DNA of 64,000 bases from positions 1 to 64,000 of the forward strand of contig MEDY01000036.1 of assembly GCA_001724265.1 (NCBI GenBank). The letters are read 5' to 3'. Both the position numbers and the translations under genes were made by a program. The notes beneath the pieces are model-generated. The model was given only the letters and a program-made list of their open reading frames with translations. It had not been told where the DNA came from and did not search any database. Shown here in pieces: positions 11,683 to 24,300 of the stretch (the first letter of the stretch is position 1; each line of letters starts with the position of its first letter). The stretch comes from Rhizaria sp. SCN 62-66 (lineage: Eukaryota > Rhizaria, unplaced).

Positions 11683-13030
11683 CGTGGGGCGGGCGGACAC
11701 ACTCGCTTCAGCAAGCTAAGGCGCGACTAGGTAAGGCAAGCCAGTTATGATTAAAAAAGCTCAATGACGGGACTCAGCGTTGATGCAAGCGCAAGACCCG
11801 GCAGAGAGCGGGGGAAGCGCGGAAACAGCGGGCGCGGGCAAGGAGGTTGAAGAGGCGAGTCGTCAAGAGCGCTCTACGAGAAAACTGCGTGTTTTACAGG
11901 GCTAAAATCAATTTTAAGAAATGGCGGTAAGATGTTGCATTGAAAAACAAACGTAGTATACAAGTATCGTATCATATTCGTTATGGACGATCATGGAGAG
12001 GCTGCTGACGAGGCCGAGTTGCGCTCCCCAAAGTCGAAGTGTTTGGGGCTACGGCCGAATTTATGACACGGATACACAGTCTTTCCGAGATCTGAATGAT
12101 ATGCGACGGTAAAAGATAGGCAGAACTAACAACGGTTGTTCCTACATAGAATGCGCACCTCAAAACAACAACGCCAAGCAACCAAAATCACTTGATGAGG
12201 CAAGCGCAAGGTTTCCTCACCGAAAGATAGCATAACCCACGGTCGTAAGTCGGCTCAGCGCGTGCGAAGCGCTAGTACCAGCGTCCTATTACTTCAGAAG
12301 TTAGAAGCACAATGCAACCAGAAGGCATCCGCGTGAAACTGAACTACATGCGAATCCAAGTTGTTTTCTTTGTATTGGTGAGAATATATTTGCTGCTGAC
12401 CTTCGTGTCACACTGTCTATCACGGCCATCACTTGTTTACTTTTCGTGTTGGCCTGGCATTGCGGTACATTTCATAAACACGTACAGCTTTCGTTGAACA
12501 CATCGATCACAGTTCTGTCATTACACGTGAGTCTACATTACCAACCACAAATACGAGTCGCACATATCGTACTCGTAATAAATATTATTAGATCGCTTGC
12601 TTCTTAGAAAGAAAAGCTGCTGTCAAAATACACACACAGTGATTACCTTTGTCTCACGTGTTCTTCTTGAGTTGACAATGATACACACATCATCAAAACA
12701 GTAAAGTGCACGACGCGTAGTCATTGTCACTGGGCAACACTATCGTTTCGTTAATGTTCCTTGGGTACTACCTCATCGTTTTTCGAACACAACGTGAAAT
12801 GATATCAACAACAGATAAGGACCATTTTACCCCAATAAATATAAAGTTTCATCAAACCATCGTATCATATCACACCACCAACACATCATGTAACGTCTTT
12901 GCACTGATCCGTGCGCGTGTAGTATGCAATGAGCCCCATTCTCGCAGCTATGTCTACTGTTGACAGACACAGTATCTTGTAGACACAGAACAGACCTTGA
13001 CCGGTCACCGGTCAGCGGTCACTGCGGTCC
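11683..13030. other. 1.3-kb intergenic region
   Basis: This lies between the 5' end of the TBC gene and the 3' end of the mitochondrial carrier. The part next to TBC should hold its promoter. The rest is AT-rich with only short, unbiased open frames. I looked for tRNA-like T-arm and acceptor-stem pairings and found none. Confidence 0.5.
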
Positions 13031-14326
13031 TCAGTGCTTGCCGCCCTTGGCGGCGCTGGGGTCGGCGCCCATCATCTCGGCAAACTGCGCCATCATGTAC
13101 TGCGCGACGGTGAAGGAGAAGACGAGCTTGGGTCCGACGGTGAGGACCTTTGGCACGATGCCGCGCGCGAAAGCCGTCACGCCCTCGGTGCGCACGATGT
13201 CGCGCACAACCTGCAGCCCGGAGACCTTGTGCCCAAAGTCCTGGTTCTGCACGCGCGTCTTGATCACGTCCATCGGCGACGACACCATGAGCGAGAGGAT
13301 CGAGCCCGCCGCCGCGGCCGTGAACGTCTCGAGCAGCGTAGGCACGCGCTTCGCCCGGACCTCGGGGGCAGCGGCGAACGCGGTGCCAGTCGCTACGGCC
13401 GCGCCGCTCTTCTTGCTGTTGCTGTAGGACGCGTCGGGGAACATGTACTCGCGGACTGCGGCGCTGCCGCCGAAGAGCGCGAGGGAGCCGGGCACGTTGC
13501 GCGCGGCCGTCCAGGTCGCGCCAGCGTAGAGGTTGCGGCCCTCCTTGGCGATGATGCCCAGGAAGGAGCGGTTTGAGAGCGCGCCGGGGTTGGTCTGCGC
13601 CTTGATCTTCATCACGTCGAGCGGCAGCAGCATCACCTCGCCGAGCCCGACCATGACGCCCGCCGTTGCGTCAATCGCGATGCGGCCGTTGCGCTCGCCC
13701 AGAGTGCGGTCCAGCAGGGCGGCGTAGCGCGAGCCTTGCATGAGGTCGCGCGCGAGCGGCTGGCCGCCAAACTTGTACACGCGCTGCGCAATCTTGTACG
13801 AGACGGCGTACGACAGCCCCGGGTAGAGGGAGCTGACGCGCGCGGCCACGGTCGCCGTGGGCAGCGCAGCGGGGCCTGTGAAGATGATGCCAGCGACGTG
13901 GTGCGCCAGCTGCTGCGGGGTCGCGCCGCGCGGCATCACGGGCCCGTGGTGCGACATCAGGCGCTTGACGATCGTGTCGATGGGGTGGAAGAAGCAGATC
14001 TCGAGGATCGCGGCCGCGGTGGGACCCAGGATGCGGGACAGCGCAGTCACGGTTGCGGACGGGGGCTGCGTCACCGCGGCGGAGGGCTGCGATGCCGGCG
14101 CCTGCGACGCGGATGACTGCGCTGACAGTGACAACGAGGACGGAGAGGCCGGGGAGCGAGAGGACGAGGCCTGGACCATCGAGGCAGCGGGGGCGGCGGC
14201 GGAGTCTGTGGGGAGGAGGGGGCTGCTGCTCAGGAGGGCCGGGACTGGGGACGCGGTGTGGGGGCTCACCACGGGCCCGTGGATTTGTGAAACAAGGCTT
14301 CTAGATGAATCCGAAGGGGTGCTCAT
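13031..14326 (-). CDS. mitochondrial carrier family (SLC25-type) protein
   Basis: Single exon, 431 residues, TGA stop. Three Px[DE]xx[KR] signature repeats mark the three carrier modules: HPIDTIVKR near residue 113, LPLDVMKIK near 233 and SPMDVIKTR near 355. The third follows the usual arrangement of an odd-numbered membrane helix ending in the motif. The protein should exchange metabolites across the inner mitochondrial membrane. The substrate is not clear; the wording around the first motif (EICFFHPIDTIVKRLMS) reminds me of the fungal YFR045W-type carriers, which is a recollection and not a search result. The first 90 or so residues are Ser/Ala/Pro-rich and absent from typical carriers of about 300 residues. 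It faces the HMG/histone-fold gene across a 789-bp divergent spacer. Confidence 0.92.
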   Translation of the reverse strand: MSTPSDSSRSLVSQIHGPVVSPHTASPVPALLSSSPLLPTDSAAAPAASMVQASSSRSPASPSSLSLSAQSSASQAPASQPSAAVTQPPSATVTALSRILGPTAAAILEICFFHPIDTIVKRLMSHHGPVMPRGATPQQLAHHVAGIIFTGPAALPTATVAARVSSLYPGLSYAVSYKIAQRVYKFGGQPLARDLMQGSRYAALLDRTLGERNGRIAIDATAGVMVGLGEVMLLPLDVMKIKAQTNPGALSNRSFLGIIAKEGRNLYAGATWTAARNVPGSLALFGGSAAVREYMFPDASYSNSKKSGAAVATGTAFAAAPEVRAKRVPTLLETFTAAAAGSILSLMVSSPMDVIKTRVQNQDFGHKVSGLQVVRDIVRTEGVTAFARGIVPKVLTVGPKLVFSFTVAQYMMAQFAEMMGADPSAAKGGKH

Positions 14327-15115
14327 CTATGGGTGTGAAAACAAATCGAAAAGACTCCAGTGGGCGGAGAGTGCGGTGAGAAATGCACAAGGGAACAGGG
14401 CTGGGCAGGACAAACTCCGAGGACGTGTGTAGCGAGACAAAACAGTGCGCAATAAACGCAAGAAAAGAATACATATGTAAAAGATGCATTTCTACCATAT
14501 ACTACAACGCTATTCTTCTAGCACGGACTCGGCACCGGGCGGTATGCGCTTTTCTATACCGCGCCGTCGCAGCAAAACTGGCGACGGTCGTCTGTGGTGG
14601 GTGTGGCGGCAGACGGTTCTCAAAAATGCGAGTATCGTTTTTGGCGCTCTGCTCGATCTTTGATGTAGCAGGCCAGCGGACCACTGTATTCGAAATTAAA
14701 CAAATGCTATCGTTTTGATTGAGAGATCTTCACTTTACTGTGGAACTATGCGCTCTGGGATTGCTGGGAACACGACCTTCGGGCGTGGCCATCGTTAATG
14801 AGCTGTCCCTCGCGCTCGATGAGAGCGTCGCATGAGCTACCCTTCTGCAAGCCCGTCGGGCGCTTGCTGCACTCCGTCTCTCAACAAGCGACTTTTTTAC
14901 TTGTGACATAACCTGCATTTCCCACCCAGATCGTATTTTGGTGTAGCTTCAACTCACCGTTATCGCTTTATATCCGCTCCACTTGTTTCTCCCCTCTCTT
15001 TCTGCAGTCCTTCACCTCCCTTGCTATTCACTTTAGCACTCTGTTGGTGTATCACAGCTCTTTTTTCGCTCTACTGCCGACTCTGCGCTCCTGCACCGCG
15101 CTATCACCGTTGACA
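14327..15115. promoter_or_regulatory. divergent intergenic region carrier/HMG gene
   Basis: This holds the promoters and 5' UTRs of both flanking genes. A small inverted repeat (GCGGTAT at 14539-14545 with ATACCGC at 14556-14562) lies near its middle. The pyrimidine-rich tract at about 14985-15060 precedes the HMG gene start. No coding sequence is supported. Confidence 0.5.
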
Positions 15116-18016
15116 ATGGATCCCGGTGGCATCTCTACAGCGTCCTACGCTGGCGCACACGGTGACAATACGCATAGCACAGATCCGAGCAGCATCGCAG
15201 CAGCGACCGCTGCGGCTGCTCGCGCGAAGCGTCCTGCCGACCCGGCGTGGACACAGCCGCCCGGCAGCGCTGGTGACGCCGCCGGTGACAACAGCGGGAC
15301 TGCGCTGGCCCACCCGGCCCCGCCCCAGCCCACCCCAACCCCTGCGACGACCACGACGACGACCGGGCGGCAGCCTCGCGTGGCGGGCGTGTGGCACATC
15401 GATCCCCTGCTGGGCATCCGCCGCCCCGCGACGTCGTTTGTGCAGTTCCAGTCCGAAAGCACGGAACGCATTAAGGCGCACGCCACGGCGACCGGCCAGC
15501 GCACCAGCGCGGCGGCTTCGGCGCTGTGGCGCGACATGCCCGAGGCCGAGAAGGCCAAGTTCACGGCGCGCACCGAGGCCGAGATGGCCGTGTACAACGC
15601 GCGCCTCACCGCGCTGGGCGTGCCCGTTACCGCCAAGGTCGTCTGGGTTGCGCCCGCCAACGGCGCGCCTGCTCTCTTTGTACCCGACACCACAGACCTC
15701 TCCACTGTGCCTTCCTCCTCCTCCTCCTCGTCCTCCTCCTCGTCCTCCTCCTCCTCCTTCGCCGCCGCCGCCGCCGCCGCCGCCGCGGGCGCGGGCGCAG
15801 GCGCGGGCAGCGGCGCGTCGACGTTGCTGGCGGACATGGTGGACGCACTAACGCACCCGCCGCAGCCGGGCGCGGTGATAGGCAAGCGCGCCGCCAAGCC
15901 CCAGTCGCGGCTGGCCGACACTGTTGCCGACCTGGAGGCGTCCCACGCAGCCACCGGCGGCGGCGGCGGCGGCGCCAAGTCCGGCGGCGCGCGCGCGTCC
16001 TTGTCATCCTCATCCTCGGGCGGCCTGACGTCTTCCAGCGGCGGCGGCGGCCTTCACTACGCCCTCGAGATCCCCGTCGCCCGCGCGCGCGCGCTCGCCG
16101 CGGCCCTGCCCGACGGCGGCGCGCTGACGACCGAGTCGGCCACGGTCCTCGCGCGCTGCGGCGAGCTCTTCCTGCTGTGGCTATGCCGCCGGCTGCACGA
16201 GTCGGCCTCGGAGGCGGGCCGCCGCACGCTCACGGCGTTGGACCTGCAGCGCACGGTCAAGACGCTGCCGCAGCTGACGTTTCTGCGCGCCGCACTGGGC
16301 GCCGTGCAGGGCCAGCACATCGTGCCCAACTTTGACACCACGGCCGAGGAGCTCGCGCAGAGCCGGCAGGCCGCGGCCGAGCACGAGGCCGAGGCCGCTG
16401 CGGAGGCTGCCGCCGCCGACGCCGCCGCGGGCAGCGGCAACGGCGGCGCGGGCGCGGCGGCGGGCGGCAAGACGCCCAAGCCCCGCGCGCCCCGCTCTAA
16501 GGCCCCCGCCGCCGCCGCTGCTGCCGCTGCTGCTGCCGCTGCCGTCGGTGCCGCCGGGTCGAGTGATGACGCCGGCGCTGCGGCCACTTCGCTCGGCGGC
16601 CTCGACGGCGACGCCGACGCCGCGGGCGCTGCTGCCGGCGCGGGCGCGACTCCTAAGAAGCCCCGCGGGCCGAGCAAGAAGGCTCTCGCGGCGGCCGCCG
16701 CCGCTGCGACTTCTGCTGCCGCTGCCGAGGCCGCCGCGGCCGCAGCTGCTGCGACAACTGCGGCCGGCGGCACCGAAGCTGAGGCCGCTGCCGCTGCCGC
16801 CGCAGCGATCGCCGCCGTGAATGCCGCTGCCGCTGCCAGCGCCGACGCTGCTGCGGCGGCGCCGAAGCCGCGCGTCTCGAAGAAGAAGGCCGCTGCCGAC
16901 GCCGTTGCCACGGACGACTCCACTGGCACCACGACCGCGGGTGCTGCGGCGAAGGCTGCGACGCCCGCCAAGCGCCAGCCCAAGGGCCGCGCCTCCGCCG
17001 GTGCCGCCGCTGGCGCTGGGGTTGGGGCTGCCATGGGCGGCCCGCTCGTGGATGAAGAGGGCAAGCCTGTTGACGTCAACGACCCCGTGGCGGTGGCGGC
17101 CGCGTCGCTGCTCCACGCCGTGCGTGCCACGACGGCCGCGGTCGCGGCGGCGCTCGCGGAGCGGCAGCGGCTGCAGGACGAGAAGCAGGCGGTGGCGTCG
17201 TTGCTGACCAACACGGTGGCGGCCATGACCGTGCGGCAGACGGAACACGCCGCAGCGGTTGCGGCGGCCCACGCGGCGACGAGCGCGCTCACGGCAGCCT
17301 CCACACAGGCCGGGTTCGGGGCGCTCGTGTCACCCGACATTGCGACGCTGCTGCGGGCGAACCCGGCGACGGCACTGGTGACGGCGCGCCACGACGCCGC
17401 GGCGGCCGCGCTGGACAAGAGCAAGACGGAGCTGGCGGGCCTCATGCAGCAGCTGCAGCGCACACAAGCGCGGCTGAACGCGGCCAACGCGGCGGAGCTC
17501 GCCGCGAACGCCGCGCTCGAGACGGCTGAGGCCGCGCAGAAGCGCGCCAAGGCGGCGTGGACCGCGCATCAGCGGGCGCGGAGCAAGGCCATCAAGGCCG
17601 AGGCCGAAGCCGACGCGGCCGCGGCGCGGGCGGCGACCGGGGACGCGGACGCCGGGGCGGACGCTGAGGCCGAGGCCGAGGCGGAGGCCGACACGCCGGC
17701 GGCGCTGGCAGCGCGAGCGGCGGCGCGCGCCGCGGCCGCTGCAGTGGTCGCGGCTACGGCGAGCGCGGGCGGCGCGGCGGGCAAGGGGCGGCAGCAGCAG
17801 GCTGCCACGGCGGCGCTGATGCAGAGCATTGTGACGACTGGACAGCAGCAACAACAGCTGATGCAGCAGCAGCAAGCACAACAGCTGCTTCAACAGCAGC
17901 AACAGCAACAGCAGGCAGGCGTGGTGACGCCGGAGGCGCAGTTGCTTTTTGCTCTCGTGCAACAACAGCAACAGCAGCAGCAACAGCAGCAACACTTCAT
18001 GAATGACAACATGTGA
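15116..18016 (+). CDS. HMG-box plus histone-fold (CHRAC1/POLE4-like) protein with basic-repeat tail
   Basis: Single exon, 966 residues, TGA stop. I chose the ATG at 15116 (MDPGGISTASY) because sequence upstream in this frame loses the GC bias. Domains in order: an HMG box at about 102-168 (RRPATSFVQF ... LWRDMPEAEKAKF); a poly-Ser/poly-Ala spacer; a histone fold at about 316-400 (LEIPVARARALAA ... TALDLQRTVKTLPQLTFL), closest in pattern to CHRAC1/POLE4/NF-YC subunits; an Ala-rich tail with repeated basic clusters (KPRAPRSK, KKPRGPSKK, KPRVSKKK) like linker-histone tails; a coiled coil near 690-830; and a poly-Gln C-terminus. It is probably nuclear and DNA-binding, with a histone-fold partner in a remodelling or polymerase-epsilon-like complex. 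That role is inference from the domains. The domain combination is unusual. Confidence 0.88.
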   Translation: MDPGGISTASYAGAHGDNTHSTDPSSIAAATAAAARAKRPADPAWTQPPGSAGDAAGDNSGTALAHPAPPQPTPTPATTTTTTGRQPRVAGVWHIDPLLGIRRPATSFVQFQSESTERIKAHATATGQRTSAAASALWRDMPEAEKAKFTARTEAEMAVYNARLTALGVPVTAKVVWVAPANGAPALFVPDTTDLSTVPSSSSSSSSSSSSSSSFAAAAAAAAAGAGAGAGSGASTLLADMVDALTHPPQPGAVIGKRAAKPQSRLADTVADLEASHAATGGGGGGAKSGGARASLSSSSSGGLTSSSGGGGLHYALEIPVARARALAAALPDGGALTTESATVLARCGELFLLWLCRRLHESASEAGRRTLTALDLQRTVKTLPQLTFLRAALGAVQGQHIVPNFDTTAEELAQSRQAAAEHEAEAAAEAAAADAAAGSGNGGAGAAAGGKTPKPRAPRSKAPAAAAAAAAAAAAVGAAGSSDDAGAAATSLGGLDGDADAAGAAAGAGATPKKPRGPSKKALAAAAAAATSAAAAEAAAAAAAATTAAGGTEAEAAAAAAAAIAAVNAAAAASADAAAAAPKPRVSKKKAAADAVATDDSTGTTTAGAAAKAATPAKRQPKGRASAGAAAGAGVGAAMGGPLVDEEGKPVDVNDPVAVAAASLLHAVRATTAAVAAALAERQRLQDEKQAVASLLTNTVAAMTVRQTEHAAAVAAAHAATSALTAASTQAGFGALVSPDIATLLRANPATALVTARHDAAAAALDKSKTELAGLMQQLQRTQARLNAANAAELAANAALETAEAAQKRAKAAWTAHQRARSKAIKAEAEADAAAARAATGDADAGADAEAEAEAEADTPAALAARAAARAAAAAVVAATASAGGAAGKGRQQQAATAALMQSIVTTGQQQQQLMQQQQAQQLLQQQQQQQQAGVVTPEAQLLFALVQQQQQQQQQQQHFMNDNM
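17835..17998 (+). repeat. CAG/CAA repeat tract (poly-Gln)
   Basis: Mixed CAG and CAA codons encode three Gln-rich blocks at the C-terminus of the HMG/histone-fold protein. It is a coding microsatellite. Confidence 0.75.
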
Positions 18017-18333
18017 GCATGCTTATGCTCGCTAACGTCACCTTACAATTGAAATACCGATTGCTATCTATATATTCATTAATCGAGTCGAGCTACGCAC
18101 ACATTTACGTGACAGGCCGCAAATTTAGCTACATGAGCGTTGCGTCTTAGGGTCGTGTCGACTGTTATGTAAGTTTTTGAGTCATAAAACACTATGTACA
18201 AGTGTTAATACACAAATTCTCTATCACTTCCTAGAGTTGGCCATGAAAAGCTGTATATCCTCCTACAAACATGTGTTTGATGGAATTTAACCAGTGACGG
18301 GCTTAACACTATCAATCGCGCCCAGCGACTGCT
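18017..18333. other. intergenic spacer between two plus-strand genes
   Basis: AT-rich, with no coding signal. It should carry the 3' UTR of the HMG gene and the promoter of the next gene, one of only two same-strand junctions in the window. Confidence 0.5.
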
Positions 18334-21300
18334 ATGATGGCCGGAATTTTCGCAGTAAATCCCGAACTCCCCAGTCGTTATTATAAAATGAATCTAGCTG
18401 CAAAGGAGAGAAATCTTTATATTTTGTATGCATTTCTTTTTATATTTCAAACCACGCTGAATGCCATTCTCTTTGGAATCTTTTGTTGCGTAGCTGCCAG
18501 CATGGATCGCGGATCCTTCAATGGTCCTCCGCGACCAGGTCCTGCAGTGCCCCGGCTTTCCCTTTCCCCATCAGACTCTTCCCGCAGAGCTGCCACACCA
18601 GCTCACACCGTTGTGCCGAGCGTCTTTGCCCGTCCAGAAGACGATGCACTCGTTCAGCATCTCACTGCAGCATCAGTCGCCGACACCAGCAACTCTCGTC
18701 ACCCCTTGGCGAGTGCTGGCGTACCTTCGAGGACTCCAAATAGCGTCCCAGCTCCGCTCAGTGCTGTGACGCCCGCCCGACGTAACCCTGACCACGCGCC
18801 CCAGCTCCCGCGGCAGGCAGGACGTCACCCGCCGCGTCCCGCCGCGGTCCCCGCCTCTGCGAGCACGGTCAACGTCGACAGCCTCGGACTGCACTTGTCA
18901 CGCAATAACAGCGAGAGCTTCAGCGTGATCAACAACCACTCTGGTGCTTTTGCTGTTTGTGGTGAAGCCGGTGATGCTGCTGAGGACGATGTAACGCCAC
19001 AGCAACACAAGCGCCCGCGACTGGCAGCGCCACCGCTGCTGCAGCGGCTGCCGGCGCAGCACCCGCTACCTGCGCGCGCTCATGCACCGCAGGCGTCCAA
19101 TGTCCACGTGCAGACAACAACACTGTTGCCACAGCAGCAGCACAGGGCCGCAACGCCTGACTCAGCGGTGACGCCTGTGGCTGTCACGCCTGGCATCGTA
19201 AACACTCCCGTCGCACCATCTCGACTTGCGACGAGAGAGGCCACGCTTTTGCCTGTGCGAAAGTCTCGTGCAAGCCAGTTGGCGAGCGCGACAGGTAGCA
19301 GTGCGGCAGGCAACAGCTTGGGGGAGCCCGTTCAAGGTAGTACGAACAATATCTACAGCAGTCACTTTGACGATATCAGTGACGGCTACGATGGAGGTAT
19401 TGACTATGCGAGCATTGCTCTTGCTGCGTCCAATGTATCCAGCGCCCATACCAGCATTAGCACCCGCACCGAAAGCGCGAATATCAATCACATGAACAAT
19501 CGCCATATGTTTATGACCCCTGTTGACACTTCTTCAGGCACTACTGCTCCGCACAAGCAGCATGTTGCTAATCGTCACTCGACTGCTGTGAACGTAGTGG
19601 TGAGTGATATCGACGATGAGTATGAGTATTACGACTCGAATACTCATGCCGCCGGCGGCCGCAACAACATCACAGGCAAGAACGCGCAACACCAGAACGT
19701 ACGTGCATATGGTGGTGCTCGTGCTGCGCGCGCGCCGCCACCGATGCCGAGTATCTCTCCACTGCCGCCTAATGTGAACAACACCGGCGTGGGCATGAAC
19801 AACTCGAATACCCAGACGGAAAACGCGTATCTGCCGACGACCAATCCTGTCAACACTGGATCAAGTGTCAGTCAAGGTGTGCATGCTAGTGGCAGCGAGT
19901 ATTCGCCGTTCTATCAGACTCCATCAGCGCCAGTGCAACACCAGCACTACAACAAACTTCAGCCGCAGCGGAGACACATGCCACAACATGGTATTAACAA
20001 CAGCGACTCGACTAGCGATATGGCGACCCCTGGTAGCGCTACTTCTGGCTCCGTTGCTCGTTGTGCAAAGACTTCCACGCCAAGTGTTGGTAAGCACACA
20101 CATGCTTCTGTGCAGCATGGACACCTTCAACATCAACACCAGCCTCTTCAGCAGCAACAGCGCCGTAAGCCTCCAGTTGCCCCTGTTCCGGCTCTCTCTC
20201 CCGCACTGCCGGTTGCAAAACAGATTGGCCTAGTGAGTTCAAGTGCTGGTAGTGTAGGTGCCGATGCTGCTGGTGCGCTCGATGACCCTCTTACTATGGC
20301 GATGGCAGCAATCAAGAACTTTCCCGTTGCGGACTCTGGTGCTCGCGATGCCGCGCAAGCGCAGAACCGCAATCGGGCACCCAAGAGCAAGACTATGAAG
20401 CATGGCAACATTGCTAGCGAGTCCGACAACGCCTATGACCAGCATGCAGACAACCCTGACTTCAATGAGAATATTAACGACGTCGACGACGGCCATCTGC
20501 AGCAACAACACCAACAATACGATGCTCGTGCCAGTGATGCCGCTGCAACTAATTCCGACAACATTGGATGGGGAAACAACACTCTGACAGGTGTCAGTGA
20601 CGACGACGGGATCTCAGTGCTCTCGCTTCCGCGCCTGATGGCGTCCTTCTGTTCAGTCACCATGACGCCGTTGCTCCCACTAACGCACTCCATCACTGTC
20701 ACGGCGCGCAACAATATCGGCAACACCAGCAACCGTGATCCGAGTGCAGCCCTGGGCGCGAGCACAGCAATCAGCGACGCCGGGAGCTCTGCTGTGAGCG
20801 ATCGTGGGAATCTAGCGTCAACTGGTCGTGGCGGTCATGAGCATTTGCTGACTCTGAACAATGAAGATCTTGATTCTGCCGTGTTATCCTTTGCACCACC
20901 TTCTGGCCCTCAGATCCAACCCTACCGGCGCACAACATCCAAAACGAATACTTTTGCAACTGTATTTTCGAACGCCGTTGTTGGAGCAATTGCTGCAACC
21001 TGGGCTAACATGAGCACACGTGCTGATGACGCCGTTCCTGTTAGCTTGGCCGATCGTGCTCGTGCTGCTGCGAATGTTAGTATTCTTAATAATATGCTAT
21101 GCGAGTCTGTCACCCCAGTCCCCTTCATCTCCGCGCTGCCCCCTATCCCCAACGGCTTAACCTACCACGCGTCCCTCATGCCGACGGTAATCCCTCCTCC
21201 CGTTCCCGTCACTGCTATGAGGCGGCGCCACTTACGCGAGCCTGCACTAGTGCCCTTGCACTCGGACATGACTCGCGACGGCAGTGACATCGACAACAAT

Positions 21301-24300
21301 AGTGGCAGTGGTAGGGATACTGGTGTAGGTGCCTTGGCACTCGGAGGCCGACTGTGGGCATCGTCCGCCAATCCCATTCTGTTTCTCACCACCGCTATCA
21401 ACAATCACATGAATAACCATACTTTGTGGACCGAAATCGTCAACGGCCACAGTGCAGGCAGCCGGAACAACAACGGTGTGAAGCAGGCACGATTGATGCA
21501 GCATTTGGCGACTTGCGACAGGACGACACGATCGCAGGATTTAGCTGCTCTTGTAGTCGCGCTGCTATCGCCACTGACGTCACCGTCGCACGCGCACGTT
21601 CACGGCGGCAGTAACGGCACTGCTCGAAATTCGGACACCAATTCTGGTAGGCCAGAGACTTCCAGCGTCAGTACGCCGTGTCACACCGCTATTGTCGACT
21701 ATCTAAGTGGGCGGGCACGTCTTGTGCGGGCATCGGCATTGCTTGGCACGACGAAGGCTGTTACGTTCTACGCCAACTCGTTTTCGACGACAAATCCTAG
21801 CAATCATGCTGCCCAAGCTCCGGTGTTGCCGCTTTGTGGTGCCGATGCATACGGACTTGGCGTATTGTTGTCGAACTTATCTATTGCAACAACACATGGT
21901 GCACACAGCTCTAACTATGCTCGCGGCATGAAGACAAGGGTAACCCGTGTCCGTGATTATGCAGCTGCTGTCGCAACGGTCCACACTGCCCTCAGTGCGC
22001 ACGCAGCTCAAGCAGCAACAATGACTGTGCACCCCTCCAATGCGACACTTTCTGACGACTCTCAGGACGAGCTCGGATCACTGACTGTTGCTGCTCGCTG
22101 TGCGTCTCTCTCGGCTGCGCTGCCGCTCGGCTTGCCTTTTTACAGCCGCCTAGACGTAGTCCCTTGGCGAACTACCCGCGTCACTAACGCCCTGCATTTG
22201 CTCCCTGCGCTTGCCGTCACACAGACGAACACAAAGGCTTGTAATGACCACGATATTGTGACACGTACTAGTAATCGCACCCAAAAAAGCAATCATGACA
22301 ATGGAGCGACCTCAAGCGCTGTTTCCGATGCCCCCAGCTGTATGTCTACAGTCACTTTTGACCCCACCGTTGTGATTCCGACTTACGTTCGGCAAGATAT
22401 CCACCGCTATGCACACCTATACCCCTCAGTGCCGACTGCAAATCCACCGTTAGTCGTTTCCGCAGCTGCAGCCGCGGCACTTGCGTGCGGTGCGGGTGCC
22501 TCTCTTGCCACATCTATGGGCGCGAACGCATTCGGTTCAGGTGCAACTGGCACTTGGGGCACTGCCGGGAAAGGCGCTGTTGAAACACCTTCATCTTTGT
22601 ACAAGGCAGGGTCAGATCTACCTATCTCCGTTTGGGACTATGTCAGCGCGCACAGTGTTGAAAGCGAAACATGGGAATGGTGGGCACAAGCTGTGACCGC
22701 GAGGCTTGCTGATAGTCACGGCAACAAAGACTCAACTTTGTATGATGATCTAACGAGTGCGAGCGTGTATGATGAATACGATCGCCACAACGAGCGCAAA
22801 ATGGCCGACGACACTATCGGAGATGATCACAACATGTCGGTTGCGCGTGTAGCAGGTGCGGAAAAAACGAATGCTAACACAACACCGCAATCTACTGCTG
22901 ATGTTCTGCTGTCGGTCGACCCCCTGCTACGATTCGCTGATCTGTATCTCACCAGCGACAGCGTTATGCTTCATAACCACGAAGCAGAGATTCCCGCGCA
23001 GCAGCTGGGCAGTGACAGTGTTAGTGACGATGCTTTGTTGCTGTCTGTCTTGTCCGCCGTTCTGTCTTCCTCGGCAACTGCACATGGGTTTATGACGGCG
23101 CGTACTTCGATTACAAAGTCAGCCGCTACTGCATCCACGACCAATAACAACTCTTCATCCGGGACTGCGACGGGTAATGCCGGTGTTGCAATTAATCGCG
23201 GAAAGCAAAAGCAGCGCGTGGCAGGGCAGTTTGTTGATGCTGGAAACTGTGACGAGGTTGATGGTGCTATCAAGTCTGAAGCCAATGCCAAGCTCGGCAC
23301 TAAGACGAAGATGGGTGGTCGGAACTTGATCATGCCAGTTCCTGACTTCACCGCAATTGAGAACCACAATTTTAGCGCTCCTGCGGCTGTTGCTCCAAAT
23401 GCTCGCAATAATAATAACAAGAACTACAATACTAGCAACAGCAGGAATCAGGTAAGGTCAACTGTTCCTTTGTCTGCACAAGAGACGCCGTATACACCAC
23501 AATCACTGAGCACGCCCGGGGCAGCGCTCTCAGTCACGTCAGCAGTCCCAGTAGCGCATTCGAATGCCGCAGAAGGAGCTGCAACGGTGCACGCGGTCGC
23601 AACGGCAGCAACGCCCGCGACAACCGTAACTCCTACCACGGTTGTTGACAGTAACAACACTCGTGGACACGCACGCGCCACCGCTGCGGCTGCTGGTGCC
23701 CCGCCGCGTCCTCCGCGCGATTCAAGCATTGCTAACAATGCTAGCAACATCTCTACGATTGTACAGTTCAGCACTGCAACTAATGCCAGTCGTGGTCTCG
23801 CATCACAAATTGGCGTTACGAGTAGCGCTGCAACACCGCTTTCTGGCAGTGATCTGAGGACACCTGCGAACCCTATCACAACGAAAAGTGCAGCACCTAT
23901 CGCGCGGAAGCGGGCTCTTGAATCAGACCACGACGGCGATCGTGGCAACCATGATGGTAACGGTCAAAACTCGAGAATTCAGTTTGCCCCTGCTCACAAA
24001 ACTAACCATCCACATGCTGCAACAGCAGATATGTCCGCACATGCTCTTGCGAACACCCATAGAAACGCGCATTCCGACTATGGTGTGGATGCACACATTC
24101 ATTTTGCAGCTGGACCCGACGCTGGTATCGATGGATACGGATATGGGGCTGAAGCTAATGACGACGACGAGGGTGATGACGAGGATGACGAAGTAGTCAG
24201 CGAGATCAAGTGGAAAAATCACTCTCGCCTACGTCGCCATTGCCGTGAATGTGCCACGATGTATGTTGCACGACAGCTCCAGCAGACCGCGGACGATAGC

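Noticed and set aside
15044-15115. N-terminal extension of the HMG/histone-fold protein
   Set aside because: It starts at a non-ATG codon in pyrimidine-rich, unbiased sequence; the ATG at 15116 begins the biased region.
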